In this document: piece after piece, positions 1 to 6,978 of the stretch
Position numbering within the stretch: the first letter of the stretch is position 1
How the letters are laid out: every line of letters begins with the position of its first letter
DNA from: JAVBPA01 sp031549925
GTDB lineage: Bacteria > Bacillota > Clostridia > Oscillospirales > CAG-272
Reading direction: 5' to 3'
NCBI GenBank assembly: GCA_031549925.1
Contig: JAVBPA010000108.1
Span: forward strand, 1-13,127
Length of the DNA: 13,127 nt
Translations under genes and position numbers: made by a program
Notes under the pieces: generated by a model
Seen by the model: only the letters and a program-made list of their open reading frames with translations
Database searches by the model: none
What the model was told of the DNA's origin: nothing

Positions 1-1289
1 ATATTTTTTTTTGTGTTGCTATATCCGTCAAAAAACGTATATTCAAGGGCTTTTAATACATTACAACGGCTGTTTACCGCATGAGGGTTTGCTTTGCCGG
101 GAATGCAGATTTCAACGCATCCGAGCGCGCTGTAATCACACGCGTCTTCCGGTAATATACCATTATCAATTAAAGCCGGTATTATAACATCGTCATTGAA
201 AAAGAAAGGAATACCTTTTTTTGTATGACCTACTACTTCAAGAGCCCGCTTAACAAATTTTTTATCCGTATTACCGTCAAATCTTACAGACAAACAACGA
301 ACGAAATCGAGTTGTTCTGTTGCATCAAGCATCATATAAGATAATTCGTTTATTTGTGAAACACCGTCATGGCCGCGTCCTCCGACAGAAGATTGCTGTA
401 CATCATAATTTCGGTAAAGTTTAATCCAAAGACAACATATCATTTCAAAAGCTTCTTCTCTGGTTATAATATTATTATCTATATCATGTTTGTAATAAGG
501 ATAAAATATTTGATCGAGTCTTCCCAGTGAATTTGCGTTTATATCATCTTCCCATGTGTTAATAATATGAGCAAACCAAAAAGCTTGTATAGCTTCGCGG
601 AAGGATTTGGCTCCGTATTTCGGTACATTGCGGCAAATCTCAGCTATATCATTCCGTCCTGCTTTTTCCGCAGCTTTCGAATAATTTTCCCCGTATTTGA
701 AGGAAGCTTCACATATCAAACGCAAAGCGCGGTAAAAATCACTTTCTCCGTTTTTTTCAGCATATGAATTAACTTCATCAAGTAAACCTGAAAAACCGTA
801 TTTAACAACTTTTTCATATCCGATTATCGAATGGTTAGCGGTAATGCTTCCTTGACCCGCGGAATTTGTAACAGAATAATCAGTAAGCAAAGCCATTTCA
901 TTTTCAGTCAGCGGATATTTTTGCGGAGCGTAATTATAAGAACGGTTTGGGCAATTATAAAATTTTTCAATTTGTTTTTCAGAAAAACCGTTATCAATAA
1001 ATCTTTGTTTGTCGATTTCGATATTTCCGGTATAACCCCAGTATTCTCCGTCTCCGAAATTATAACCTGCAAACAATTCATCATCATATATCAATGGAGT
1101 AGAATTTTCCATTACCGAGGCGATACCATAAGCGCAAATTAATATATTTTCGCATCCCTCAGGGGCATTGTTTCTGCCGAATTTTGACCAATAAGCATTT
1201 TGCATACAAATAGGTTTTGCACGTTCTTTAACTTCGATTGCTTTTTCTCGCAGGGATAAACATCTGGCGGTAAGCGGATAGTTAAACAT
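1..1289 (-). CDS. Glycyl radical enzyme, pyruvate formate-lyase-like (N-terminal 429 residues, 3' end off the window)
   Basis: The minus-strand frame is open from an ATG at 1289 to the window edge. A ribosome binding site (CTCC at 1299-1302 on the plus strand, read as GGAG) lies 9 bases before the ATG. The translation matches the PFL domain of glycyl radical enzymes: DELFAG near residue 70, HSIIGYEKVVKYG in the middle, SLGRLDQIFYPYY, then VGGRGHDG and NELSYMMLDA. The active-site motif is GCVE, with Cys391 (codon 117-119) and Glu393. In this superfamily the cysteine carries the thiyl radical. GCVE with its glutamate base is typical of eliminating enzymes (glycerol, propanediol and choline-type) rather than of true pyruvate formate-lyase. 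The C-terminal glycine-radical domain would be encoded to the left, as would any activating enzyme. Members are usually about 780-850 residues, so roughly half is visible. No shell-targeting extension is seen at the N-terminus. The substrate cannot be assigned. Confidence 0.9.
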   Translation of the reverse strand, partial: MFNYPLTARCLSLREKAIEVKERAKPICMQNAYWSKFGRNNAPEGCENILICAYGIASVMENSTPLIYDDELFAGYNFGDGEYWGYTGNIEIDKQRFIDNGFSEKQIEKFYNCPNRSYNYAPQKYPLTENEMALLTDYSVTNSAGQGSITANHSIIGYEKVVKYGFSGLLDEVNSYAEKNGESDFYRALRLICEASFKYGENYSKAAEKAGRNDIAEICRNVPKYGAKSFREAIQAFWFAHIINTWEDDINANSLGRLDQIFYPYYKHDIDNNIITREEAFEMICCLWIKLYRNYDVQQSSVGGRGHDGVSQINELSYMMLDATEQLDFVRCLSVRFDGNTDKKFVKRALEVVGHTKKGIPFFFNDDVIIPALIDNGILPEDACDYSALGCVEICIPGKANPHAVNSRCNVLKALEYTFFDGYSNTKKN

Positions 1290-1323
1290 AAAATTTATCT
1301 CCGGTAAATATTTATTAAATTCA

Positions 1324-1352
1324 TTGACTTTGAGTTTTATATATTATATTAT
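1324..1352 (+). promoter_or_regulatory. Sigma-70-type promoter for the DUF4838 gene
   Basis: TTGACT at 1324-1329, a 17-base spacer and TATTAT at 1347-1352 form a near-consensus promoter facing the gene that starts at 1432. Predicted transcription would begin near 1359, giving a leader of about 70 bases. Seen by pattern only. No equally good minus-strand promoter for the divergent glycyl radical enzyme gene was found in the same gap. Confidence 0.5.
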
Positions 1353-1391
1353 GTTTTTATATGATAGTATAAATTATGCTTTTATATAATA
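1348..1391. repeat. 19-bp direct repeat, two copies, in the divergent promoter gap
   Basis: ATTATGTTTTTATATGATA (1348-1366) and ATTATGCTTTTATATAATA (1373-1391) agree at 17 of 19 positions and start 25 bp apart. They lie between the divergent glycyl radical enzyme and DUF4838 genes, and the left copy overlaps the -10 element of the plus-strand promoter. They could be tandem operator sites. In DNA this AT-rich a chance match is also possible. Confidence 0.35.
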
Positions 1392-1431
1392 ATGCAGATT
1401 ATAAAATAAAATAGCGGGAGGAAATTAATTC

Positions 1432-3297
1432 ATGATAATTTCTATTTGCAAAGCAGGTTATAATCAAACGATTGATTTCGCGGCTTCGGAGCTGTACAGG
1501 TATTTAAAAATAATTGACGGAAATTTGAATATCGATGTACGCAGTTATCTGACATATGATAAAAATATAAAAAATGTATTGTGGCTTGTATGCGATAATA
1601 CATCACAATTAGAAGATAATATAAAAATTGATTTGGTAAAAGGCTGCGGTATAATATCCGGATCAAATCCCAGATCTGTTTTATTTGCTGTTTATAGATT
1701 TTTATATGAACTTGGATGCCGTTTCCCGTCTCCGGAAGAAAAAAGCGAAATAATTCCGAAATTAAATTTATCTTATGAAAATTTTAATATTTCAATTAAT
1801 GAATCCGCTTCCTACAGACACAGATCAATATGTATAGAGGGATCAGTAAACTATGAAAATGTAGCCAATATGATTAAATGGCTTCCTAAAGTATATTTGA
1901 ACGGGTACTTTTTTCAATTCAAAATACCGTATTGCTTTTTTGAAAGATGGTATGTACCGAACGGTTACCAATTGAATGAAGATGATGTTGTGCACATGCA
2001 TGCGAATTTGATTAAAGATATTGAATTGCGAGGATTAAATTATCATGCGACCGGTCATGGATGGACTTGTGATCCTATAGGTATAACCGAAGGAACCAGC
2101 GGTTGGGTAGTTGTTGATAATATAAAAAATCCTGAAGTTGTTAAATTCCTTGCAAAGGTAGATGGAGAAAGAAAACTTTGGGGAGGAGTACCGCTGAATA
2201 CAAATTTATGTTATTCAAATCCGGAAGTGCGAACACGTATAGCGAAATCTATAACCCAATATTGTATAGATAATTCTGCTGTTAATTATCTTCATTTTTG
2301 GTTGGCTGACGGTTCAAATAATCATTGCGAATGCGATAATTGTAAAAACACAAAACCTTCTGATTATTATGTTATGATGCTTAATGAAATAGATGAATAT
2401 ATGACAGCAGCGGAAATTCAAACAAAAGTCGTATTTTTAATTTATGTAGATTTGCTTTGGGAACCTGAAAAGGAAAAAATAAAAAATCCCGATCGGTTTG
2501 TGTTAATGTTTGCTCCTATAACAAGGACATATACAAACGCGTTTTCCACCGATGTTGATATAAATGACATAGAACTTGCGGTATATGACAGAAACAAATT
2601 AAAAATGCCATCGAATGTAAACGAAAACATCGCAAGATTAAAATTGTGGCAGAAACAATTTGACGGAGACAGTTTCGATTTTGATTATCATATTATGTGG
2701 GATCATTACAAAGATCCCGGATATTACAGATGTTCCGAAATTATTCATTCGGATATGAAAAACTTGTCTAACATTGGGCTTTGCGGAATGGTAAGCTGTC
2801 AGGCTCAGCGCGTAGGTTTTCCGAACTGGCTTCCGCTTTTTACAATGGCAAAAACACTTTGGAATAAAAATCTTACTTTTGATGAAATATCAAATGAATA
2901 TTTTACAGCTGAATACGGTCCTGAAGGTTCAACTGTTTTAAATTATCTAAAAAAATTATCGGAATATTTTACTCCGCCCTACATAAGGTCAGAAATTCCG
3001 AGAGTCGACGAAGAAACAGCAAAGAAATATAAAATGATCCCGCAGATAATTGATGAAATGCTTCCTGAAATAAAATTACATGAAGGCGAGGAAGCCTGGG
3101 GAAAATTATTATATCATGCCGAATTATGCAAAATTTCGGCAAGGGGGTTATATTTGCGTTCAATTGATGATAAAGAAGGAGCGGCAAAAGCTGCCGATGA
3201 ATTCTGTTCTTACATAGAAAGAATTCAAAATAAATTTGATTCATCTCTTGACGGTTGGTTAATGCGTCATGTATTAGGCCATTTTATCAGGTCGTAA
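1432..3297 (+). CDS. DUF4838 family protein, putative intracellular glycoside hydrolase-like enzyme
   Basis: 621 residues; the start is set by GGGAGG at 1416-1421, ten bases before the ATG. Residues 1-115 look like the GH67-type (alpha-glucuronidase) N-terminal domain, ending in a characteristic stretch, SVLFAVYRFLYELGCRFPSP. Residues from about 130 to 450 look like a TIM-barrel core, with HATGHGW at 205-211 and FWLADGSNNHCECDNCK around 289-305. Cys299, Cys301 and Cys304 form the CxCxxC signature that I recall as typical of DUF4838 proteins and that may bind a metal. The rest is helical and charged. There is no signal peptide or membrane segment, so it is probably cytosolic. Families of this type are linked to breakdown of uronic-acid or other complex glycans, but no reaction is established for DUF4838 from sequence. 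It is divergent from the glycyl radical enzyme gene and may be co-regulated with it. Family call confident, activity unknown. Confidence 0.85.
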   Translation: MIISICKAGYNQTIDFAASELYRYLKIIDGNLNIDVRSYLTYDKNIKNVLWLVCDNTSQLEDNIKIDLVKGCGIISGSNPRSVLFAVYRFLYELGCRFPSPEEKSEIIPKLNLSYENFNISINESASYRHRSICIEGSVNYENVANMIKWLPKVYLNGYFFQFKIPYCFFERWYVPNGYQLNEDDVVHMHANLIKDIELRGLNYHATGHGWTCDPIGITEGTSGWVVVDNIKNPEVVKFLAKVDGERKLWGGVPLNTNLCYSNPEVRTRIAKSITQYCIDNSAVNYLHFWLADGSNNHCECDNCKNTKPSDYYVMMLNEIDEYMTAAEIQTKVVFLIYVDLLWEPEKEKIKNPDRFVLMFAPITRTYTNAFSTDVDINDIELAVYDRNKLKMPSNVNENIARLKLWQKQFDGDSFDFDYHIMWDHYKDPGYYRCSEIIHSDMKNLSNIGLCGMVSCQAQRVGFPNWLPLFTMAKTLWNKNLTFDEISNEYFTAEYGPEGSTVLNYLKKLSEYFTPPYIRSEIPRVDEETAKKYKMIPQIIDEMLPEIKLHEGEEAWGKLLYHAELCKISARGLYLRSIDDKEGAAKAADEFCSYIERIQNKFDSSLDGWLMRHVLGHFIRS

Positions 3298-3303
3298 ATA
3301 TTT

Positions 3304-3705
3304 TTAATTTGGGGTTTCCAAACATTCCTTGCAAATTCCGACAACGACAAATCTATGATATTCGGCTTTATAACCGGGTAATCCTATATCTATTTTATTA
3401 AATTCTTCATTATAATCAAAATTAATATCGGTTACCCGATAACAAATTCTGCAGCAAAAATGATAATGATGTTTGTTGTTTATATCAAAATGGTCAGGAC
3501 CTGCCGGCATTGATAAACGGCGTATTTCGCCTAAATCGGAAAGTAAATTTAAATTGCGGTAAATAGTTCCGCAGCTTATATGCGGATCATATTTACGCGC
3601 TTCGGCATAAATTTCATCGGCGGTAGGATGAGTACGCTTTTTTTTCAATATATCAAGTACTAATTGTCTTTGCGCGGTATTGCGTATAATACTCAAATTT
3701 TTCAT
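3304..3705 (-). CDS. perR: PerR-like peroxide-sensing repressor of the Fur family
   Basis: 133 residues with the Fur fold: an N-terminal winged helix (residues 1-70, with HPTADEIY and SCGTIYRNLNLL) and a C-terminal metal and dimer domain. Two CxxC pairs, Cys85/Cys88 and Cys125/Cys128, match the structural zinc site. All five regulatory-metal ligands of Bacillus subtilis PerR (His37, Asp85, His91, His93, Asp104) have counterparts at a constant offset of 11: His26, Asp74, His80, His82 and Asp93. The aspartate at the 104 position favours PerR over Fur. Known PerR proteins repress oxidative-defence genes and release DNA after metal-catalysed histidine oxidation. The divergent fprA gene fits this role. 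The AAAGGA ribosome binding site abuts the ATG at 3705 with no spacer, so a TTG at 3696 (codon 4, nine bases away) may be the true start. The gene converges on the DUF4838 gene with 6 bp between stop codons. Confidence 0.85.
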   Translation of the reverse strand: MKNLSIIRNTAQRQLVLDILKKKRTHPTADEIYAEARKYDPHISCGTIYRNLNLLSDLGEIRRLSMPAGPDHFDINNKHHYHFCCRICYRVTDINFDYNEEFNKIDIGLPGYKAEYHRFVVVGICKECLETPN

Positions 3706-3716
3706 TCCTTTGATAT

Positions 3717-3739
3717 TTATAATAGTTTTCTTTTATAAT
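3717..3739 (-). promoter_or_regulatory. Two PerR-half-site-like repeats in the perR leader
   Basis: TTATAAT occurs at 3717-3723 and again at 3733-3739, 16 bp apart, between the predicted perR transcription start (near 3742) and its start codon. Each equals one perfect half of the Bacillus PerR box TTATAATnATTATAA, but the matching other half is poor (about 3 of 7). They could allow autoregulation. In AT-rich DNA the support is weak. Confidence 0.25.
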
Positions 3740-3748
3740 ATTTTTTCA

Positions 3749-3777
3749 ATAGTATCATATATTAAAAGAAACGTCAA
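3749..3777 (-). promoter_or_regulatory. Promoter for perR
   Basis: On the minus strand TTGACG (3777-3772), a 17-base spacer and TACTAT (3754-3749) form a good sigma-70-type promoter facing perR. Predicted transcription starts near 3742, leaving a leader of about 37 bases. Confidence 0.5.
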
Positions 3778-3818
3778 TACAGTAATAAGAACTGATATTG
3801 TTAAATGTTTGCAATCGG

Positions 3819-3847
3819 TTGATTTTTTGAGGTTTTATAATTATAAT
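3819..3847 (+). promoter_or_regulatory. Promoter for fprA
   Basis: TTGATT at 3819-3824, a 17-base spacer and a perfect TATAAT at 3842-3847 face fprA. Predicted transcription starts near 3854, giving a leader of about 74 bases that contains the hairpin at 3885-3912. The -10 element is embedded in the PerR-box-like sequence at 3835-3849, so a bound repressor would block polymerase. Confidence 0.55.
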
Positions 3848-3849
3848 AT
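3835..3849 (+). promoter_or_regulatory. PerR-box-like operator over the fprA -10 element
   Basis: TTATAATTATAATAT matches the Bacillus PerR consensus TTATAATnATTATAA at 12 of 14 defined positions and contains the perfect 12-bp palindrome TTATAATTATAA at 3835-3846. Its position over the -10 and its place between perR and fprA fit direct repression of fprA by PerR. The match is inflated by base composition, so this is inference. Confidence 0.4.
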
Positions 3850-3884
3850 ATGTAAAACAAGATATAGAAGGAAATTAAAATATA

Positions 3885-3912
3885 AGTATTATAGTTATTG
3901 AACTATAATATT
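3885..3912 (+). promoter_or_regulatory. Hairpin/palindrome in the fprA leader, just before the ribosome binding site
   Basis: TATTATAGTT (3887-3896), a four-base loop ATTG (3897-3900) and AACTATAATA (3901-3910) form a perfect 10-bp inverted repeat. One G-U pair (3886/3911) and one A-U pair (3885/3912) extend it to 12 bp. The ribosome binding site GGAGG (3917-3921) begins four bases after the stem. It has no U-tract, so it is not a terminator. It may act as an RNA stem that modulates translation or stability, or as a DNA operator. Confidence 0.6.
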
Positions 3913-3916
3913 ATTT

Positions 3917-3921
3917 GGAGG
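3917..3921 (+). promoter_or_regulatory. Ribosome binding site fixing the fprA start
   Basis: GGAGG lies six bases before the ATG at 3928. An in-frame TTG at 3898 would add ten residues but sits in the loop of the leader hairpin without a ribosome binding site. The ATG start gives the 399 residues expected for FprA. Confidence 0.75.
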
Positions 3922-3927
3922 AAAAAT

Positions 3928-5127
3928 ATGTATACTAGCAGAAAGATAAATGATGATGTTTATTATATCGGAGCAAGTGACAGAAGACTTGAATTATTTG
4001 AAAATGTTTTCCCGGTCCCGAAAGGGGTTTCATATAATTCGTTTATTGTTATAGATGATAAAACACTGCTTTTGGATACTGTAGATATATCAGTGGTTAA
4101 TATATTTTTAGAAAATGTAAAACATGTTTTAAAAGATCGTCCTTTGGATTATTTAGTTATAAATCATATAGAACCGGATCACGCTGCCGCAATTGATGAT
4201 TTAATAACGTTATATCCCGAAATGAAAATTGTCGGAAGTTCTAAAACCTGCAAAATGATTGAACAATTTTTTAATACAGATATTTCAAATAGATTTATTT
4301 CCGTAAAAGACGGTGATACAATATCAACAGGGAAACATACATTTAATTTTTTTACGGCAGCTATGGTACATTGGCCCGAAGTTATAGTATCTTACGATTC
4401 ATTCGATAAAATATTATATTCAGCAGATGCTTTCGGAACATTCGGAGCTTTAAACGGTAATTTATTTGCGGATGAATATAAATTTGAAAGCGAATGGCTT
4501 TTCGATGCCAGACTTTATTATACAAACATAGTAGGTAAATACGGTTCTATGGTGCAACAGCTTTTAAAAAAAGCGGAAAAACTTGAAATCGAAAAAATAT
4601 TTCCGCTGCACGGCCCTCTCTGGCGTGAAAATATAAACTGGTTTATCGAAAAATATAGAGAATGGAGCTCATATACACCGGAAGAAAAAGCCGTTATGAT
4701 AGCTTACGGTTCAATATACGGAGGCACTGAAAACGCTTGCAATATATTAGCCGGTTTACTTGCCGATGCGGGTATCAAAAATATTGCTGTATACGATACA
4801 TCGAAAACCCATCCATCAGTAATTGTTGCGGAATCTTTCAGGTGCAGTCATTTAATATTTGCGAGCGCAACATATAATGCCGGAATTTTTATCAATATGG
4901 AAATTGCTTTGACAGATATAAAAGCTCATAATATTCAAAACCGAACCGTGGCTTTTATGCAAAATGGTACATGGCTTCCGGCTTCGGGAAATTTAATGAC
5001 TGAATTATTTAATTCTATGAAAAACATCACAATTATTAGTCCCCAGGTTAATATAAAATCAACAGTTTCTGCTGATTCATATGAACAGATAAAAGAACTG
5101 GCTGATAATATTATAAAATCCATGTGA
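3928..5127 (+). CDS. fprA: Flavodiiron protein FprA (O2/NO reductase)
   Basis: 399 residues, the usual length for a class A flavodiiron protein. The N-terminal metallo-beta-lactamase-like domain (residues 1-250) carries the full di-iron ligand set: His80-x-Glu82-x-Asp84-His85, His148, Asp167 and His228. The C-terminal flavodoxin domain starts near 255 and shows the FMN phosphate loop AYGSIYGGTE at 259-268. Known relatives reduce O2 to water (or NO to N2O) in the cytosol of strict anaerobes, taking electrons from rubredoxin, F420H2 or an NADH-linked reductase; no rubredoxin domain is fused and none is encoded nearby in the window. It is divergent from perR and carries a PerR-box-like operator on its promoter, which fits induction by oxidants. 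It is followed by a bidirectional terminator. O2 versus NO preference cannot be told from these motifs. Confidence 0.95.
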   Translation: MYTSRKINDDVYYIGASDRRLELFENVFPVPKGVSYNSFIVIDDKTLLLDTVDISVVNIFLENVKHVLKDRPLDYLVINHIEPDHAAAIDDLITLYPEMKIVGSSKTCKMIEQFFNTDISNRFISVKDGDTISTGKHTFNFFTAAMVHWPEVIVSYDSFDKILYSADAFGTFGALNGNLFADEYKFESEWLFDARLYYTNIVGKYGSMVQQLLKKAEKLEIEKIFPLHGPLWRENINWFIEKYREWSSYTPEEKAVMIAYGSIYGGTENACNILAGLLADAGIKNIAVYDTSKTHPSVIVAESFRCSHLIFASATYNAGIFINMEIALTDIKAHNIQNRTVAFMQNGTWLPASGNLMTELFNSMKNITIISPQVNIKSTVSADSYEQIKELADNIIKSM

Positions 5128-5157
5128 AGATATTATCGATTATCATTAATTAAAAAT

Positions 5158-5192
5158 AAAAAGGGACTTGTTTTAAAATACAGTCCCTTTTT
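5158..5192. terminator. Bidirectional rho-independent terminator between fprA and iorA
   Basis: AAAAAGGGACT (5158-5168) pairs with AGTCCCTTTTT (5182-5192) around a 13-base loop, and the T-run continues to 5194. On the minus strand the same stem is followed by a T-rich stretch, so it can end transcription from both converging units. It lies 30 bp after fprA and 31 bp after the iorA stop codon. Confidence 0.85.
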
Positions 5193-5223
5193 TTATAATT
5201 GTTTTTTATAAATACAATTTTAT

Positions 5224-6954
5224 TTAATTTATTGCTCCGAATCTGCACAACTGCGAACATACTCCGCAGCCTGTACATGATACGTTATCAATGTTTGCTT
5301 TACTGTTAACCATCGATATGCACGGACACCCGATTTTCATACAAGCACGGCAGCTTTTGCATTTTTCATTATCAACTGTTTTAGCAGGTTCTTTTTTAAC
5401 ATTTTTCAAAAGTGCGCAGGGACGGCGTGAAATAATCACCGAAGCTTTATTTGATGATAAAGCATTTTTTAAAGCGGTTTCTGTTGCTGTCAAATCATAT
5501 GGATCGACAATATATATGTTTTCATTTTCTATTCCGGCAGCGCGGGCTATATCTTCAGGTAAAATTCCGTATACGCTTTCACCTTTTAAAGTGTATCCGG
5601 TACATGGATTTTGTTGATGTCCGGTCATACCGGTTATACTGTTATCTACTATAACAATAACAGAATTTCCTTTATTATATACAGTGTTAATAAGACCGGT
5701 TACTCCGGAATGCATAAAAGTGGAATCTCCTATTACGGCTATGCTTTTATTCGCGTATTCCGGTCTTATTTTTAAAAATCCGTGTAGAGCCGAAATCGAT
5801 GCTCCCATACATAATGTTGTATCCATGGAATTAAGCGGTTCGTTTGCTCCGAGAGTATAACAACCTATATCCCCGCTGACATACAGTTTCATTTTATTAA
5901 ACAGATAGAAAATTCCTCTATGCGGACATCCGGCGCATAATACCGGAGGACGGGGAGGTATAGAATCTTTTATTATTTTATATTCTTCCGTTTTGTTAAA
6001 AAATACGCTTGCAAGCAATTCCTGCGAATATTCTCCGATTACAGGAAGTTTATTTTTACCGTCGCAAACAATACCGATTGAACGGCAGAATGTTTCGATA
6101 AAAGGATCGAGTTCTTCGATAATTATTATATGTTCATATTTTTTACTGAAATTTAATAATAATTTTTCGGATAAAGGATGTACAACTCCGAGTTTTAAAT
6201 ATGAAGCGCTTTCTCCGAATGTTTCGTAAGCATAATTAAATGCCACTCCCGAAGTTATAATACCGTATTTTGATCCTGTGTTTGTTATTTCTATATTTAA
6301 AGCGCTTGTTTCCGTATAATCGATTAAGTCGGACAAATGTTTTTCAGCCGCAACGTGTCTTCCTCTTGCGTATGAGGGCATCATAACATGTTTTGATGCG
6401 TTTTTTGTATAATCTTTTATAGCTGCATCTTCACGCGGTGATAAAGTTACAATACTTTGGGAATGTGAAACTCTTGTACTGAAGCGGACAATAACCGGTG
6501 TGTCATATTTTTCCGATATTTCAAATGCTGTTTTTATATAGTTCAAACAATCCGCAGAATCGGAGGGTTCAAGCATGGGGAGTTTTGCCGCTTTAGCATA
6601 GTGCCTGCTGTCCTGTTCGTTCTGAGACGAATGCATTCCGGGATCATCAGCTACTCCTATAACAAGTCCGCCGTTAACTCCGGTGTAAGCCCCTATAAAT
6701 AAAGGATCTGCGGCGACATTTAAGCCTACATGCTTCATTGCGCAGAAGGATCTTCCTCCCGCAAATGATGCTCCTATCGCAGCTTCAAGAGCAACTTTTT
6801 CGTTCGGAGCCCATTCCGCATATATTTCATCGTATTCGGCAACTGCTTCAGTTATTTCAGTGCTGGGAGTTCCGGGATAACTTGATACAAACCGGCAGCC
6901 GGATTCGTATAAACCTCTTGCCGCGGCTTCATTACCAAGCATTAACGTTTTCAT
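5224..6954 (-). CDS. iorA: Indolepyruvate/arylpyruvate:ferredoxin oxidoreductase, alpha subunit
   Basis: 576 residues, near full length for IorA. Visible in order: the pyrimidine-binding domain (YPGTPSTEI at 26-34, NEKVALEAAIG at 51-61, MKHVGLNVAADP at 73-84), a linker domain, CAGCPHRG at 340-347, and the thiamine-diphosphate/Mg motif GDS at 409-411 followed by VDNSITGMTGHQQNP. The C-terminus is a double [4Fe-4S] ferredoxin domain with CKSCRACMKIGCPC starting at 532 and CTGCGVCSQLC starting at 560. The heterodimer with IorB converts aryl pyruvates and CoA to aryl-acetyl-CoA and CO2 while reducing ferredoxin; the reverse carboxylation is also known for the family. Unusually, iorB is not adjacent but lies 3.3 kb upstream. 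The gene starts 24 bp after the glycoside-hydrolase-like gene and is probably its co-transcript. Its only ribosome-binding-like sequence, AAGGA, is about 15 bases from the ATG, which is long. Confidence 0.95.
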   Translation of the reverse strand: MKTLMLGNEAAARGLYESGCRFVSSYPGTPSTEITEAVAEYDEIYAEWAPNEKVALEAAIGASFAGGRSFCAMKHVGLNVAADPLFIGAYTGVNGGLVIGVADDPGMHSSQNEQDSRHYAKAAKLPMLEPSDSADCLNYIKTAFEISEKYDTPVIVRFSTRVSHSQSIVTLSPREDAAIKDYTKNASKHVMMPSYARGRHVAAEKHLSDLIDYTETSALNIEITNTGSKYGIITSGVAFNYAYETFGESASYLKLGVVHPLSEKLLLNFSKKYEHIIIIEELDPFIETFCRSIGIVCDGKNKLPVIGEYSQELLASVFFNKTEEYKIIKDSIPPRPPVLCAGCPHRGIFYLFNKMKLYVSGDIGCYTLGANEPLNSMDTTLCMGASISALHGFLKIRPEYANKSIAVIGDSTFMHSGVTGLINTVYNKGNSVIVIVDNSITGMTGHQQNPCTGYTLKGESVYGILPEDIARAAGIENENIYIVDPYDLTATETALKNALSSNKASVIISRRPCALLKNVKKEPAKTVDNEKCKSCRACMKIGCPCISMVNSKANIDNVSCTGCGVCSQLCRFGAIN

Positions 6955-6978
6955 AATAATATTAACCGTTCCTTGTAA

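Noticed and set aside
567..1142. Plus-strand open frames at 567-767 and 831-1142
   Set aside because: They lie antisense within the clearly conserved glycyl radical enzyme frame, resemble no protein family and have no ribosome binding sites.
3680..3901. Small plus-strand open frame of 73 codons between perR and fprA
   Set aside because: It starts inside perR on the opposite strand, runs through both promoters and the hairpin, and has the low-complexity composition of AT-rich noncoding DNA.
5291..5654. Plus-strand frames opposite the iorA 3' end
   Set aside because: They are antisense shadows of the ferredoxin and thiamine-diphosphate domains of iorA, with no ribosome binding site.
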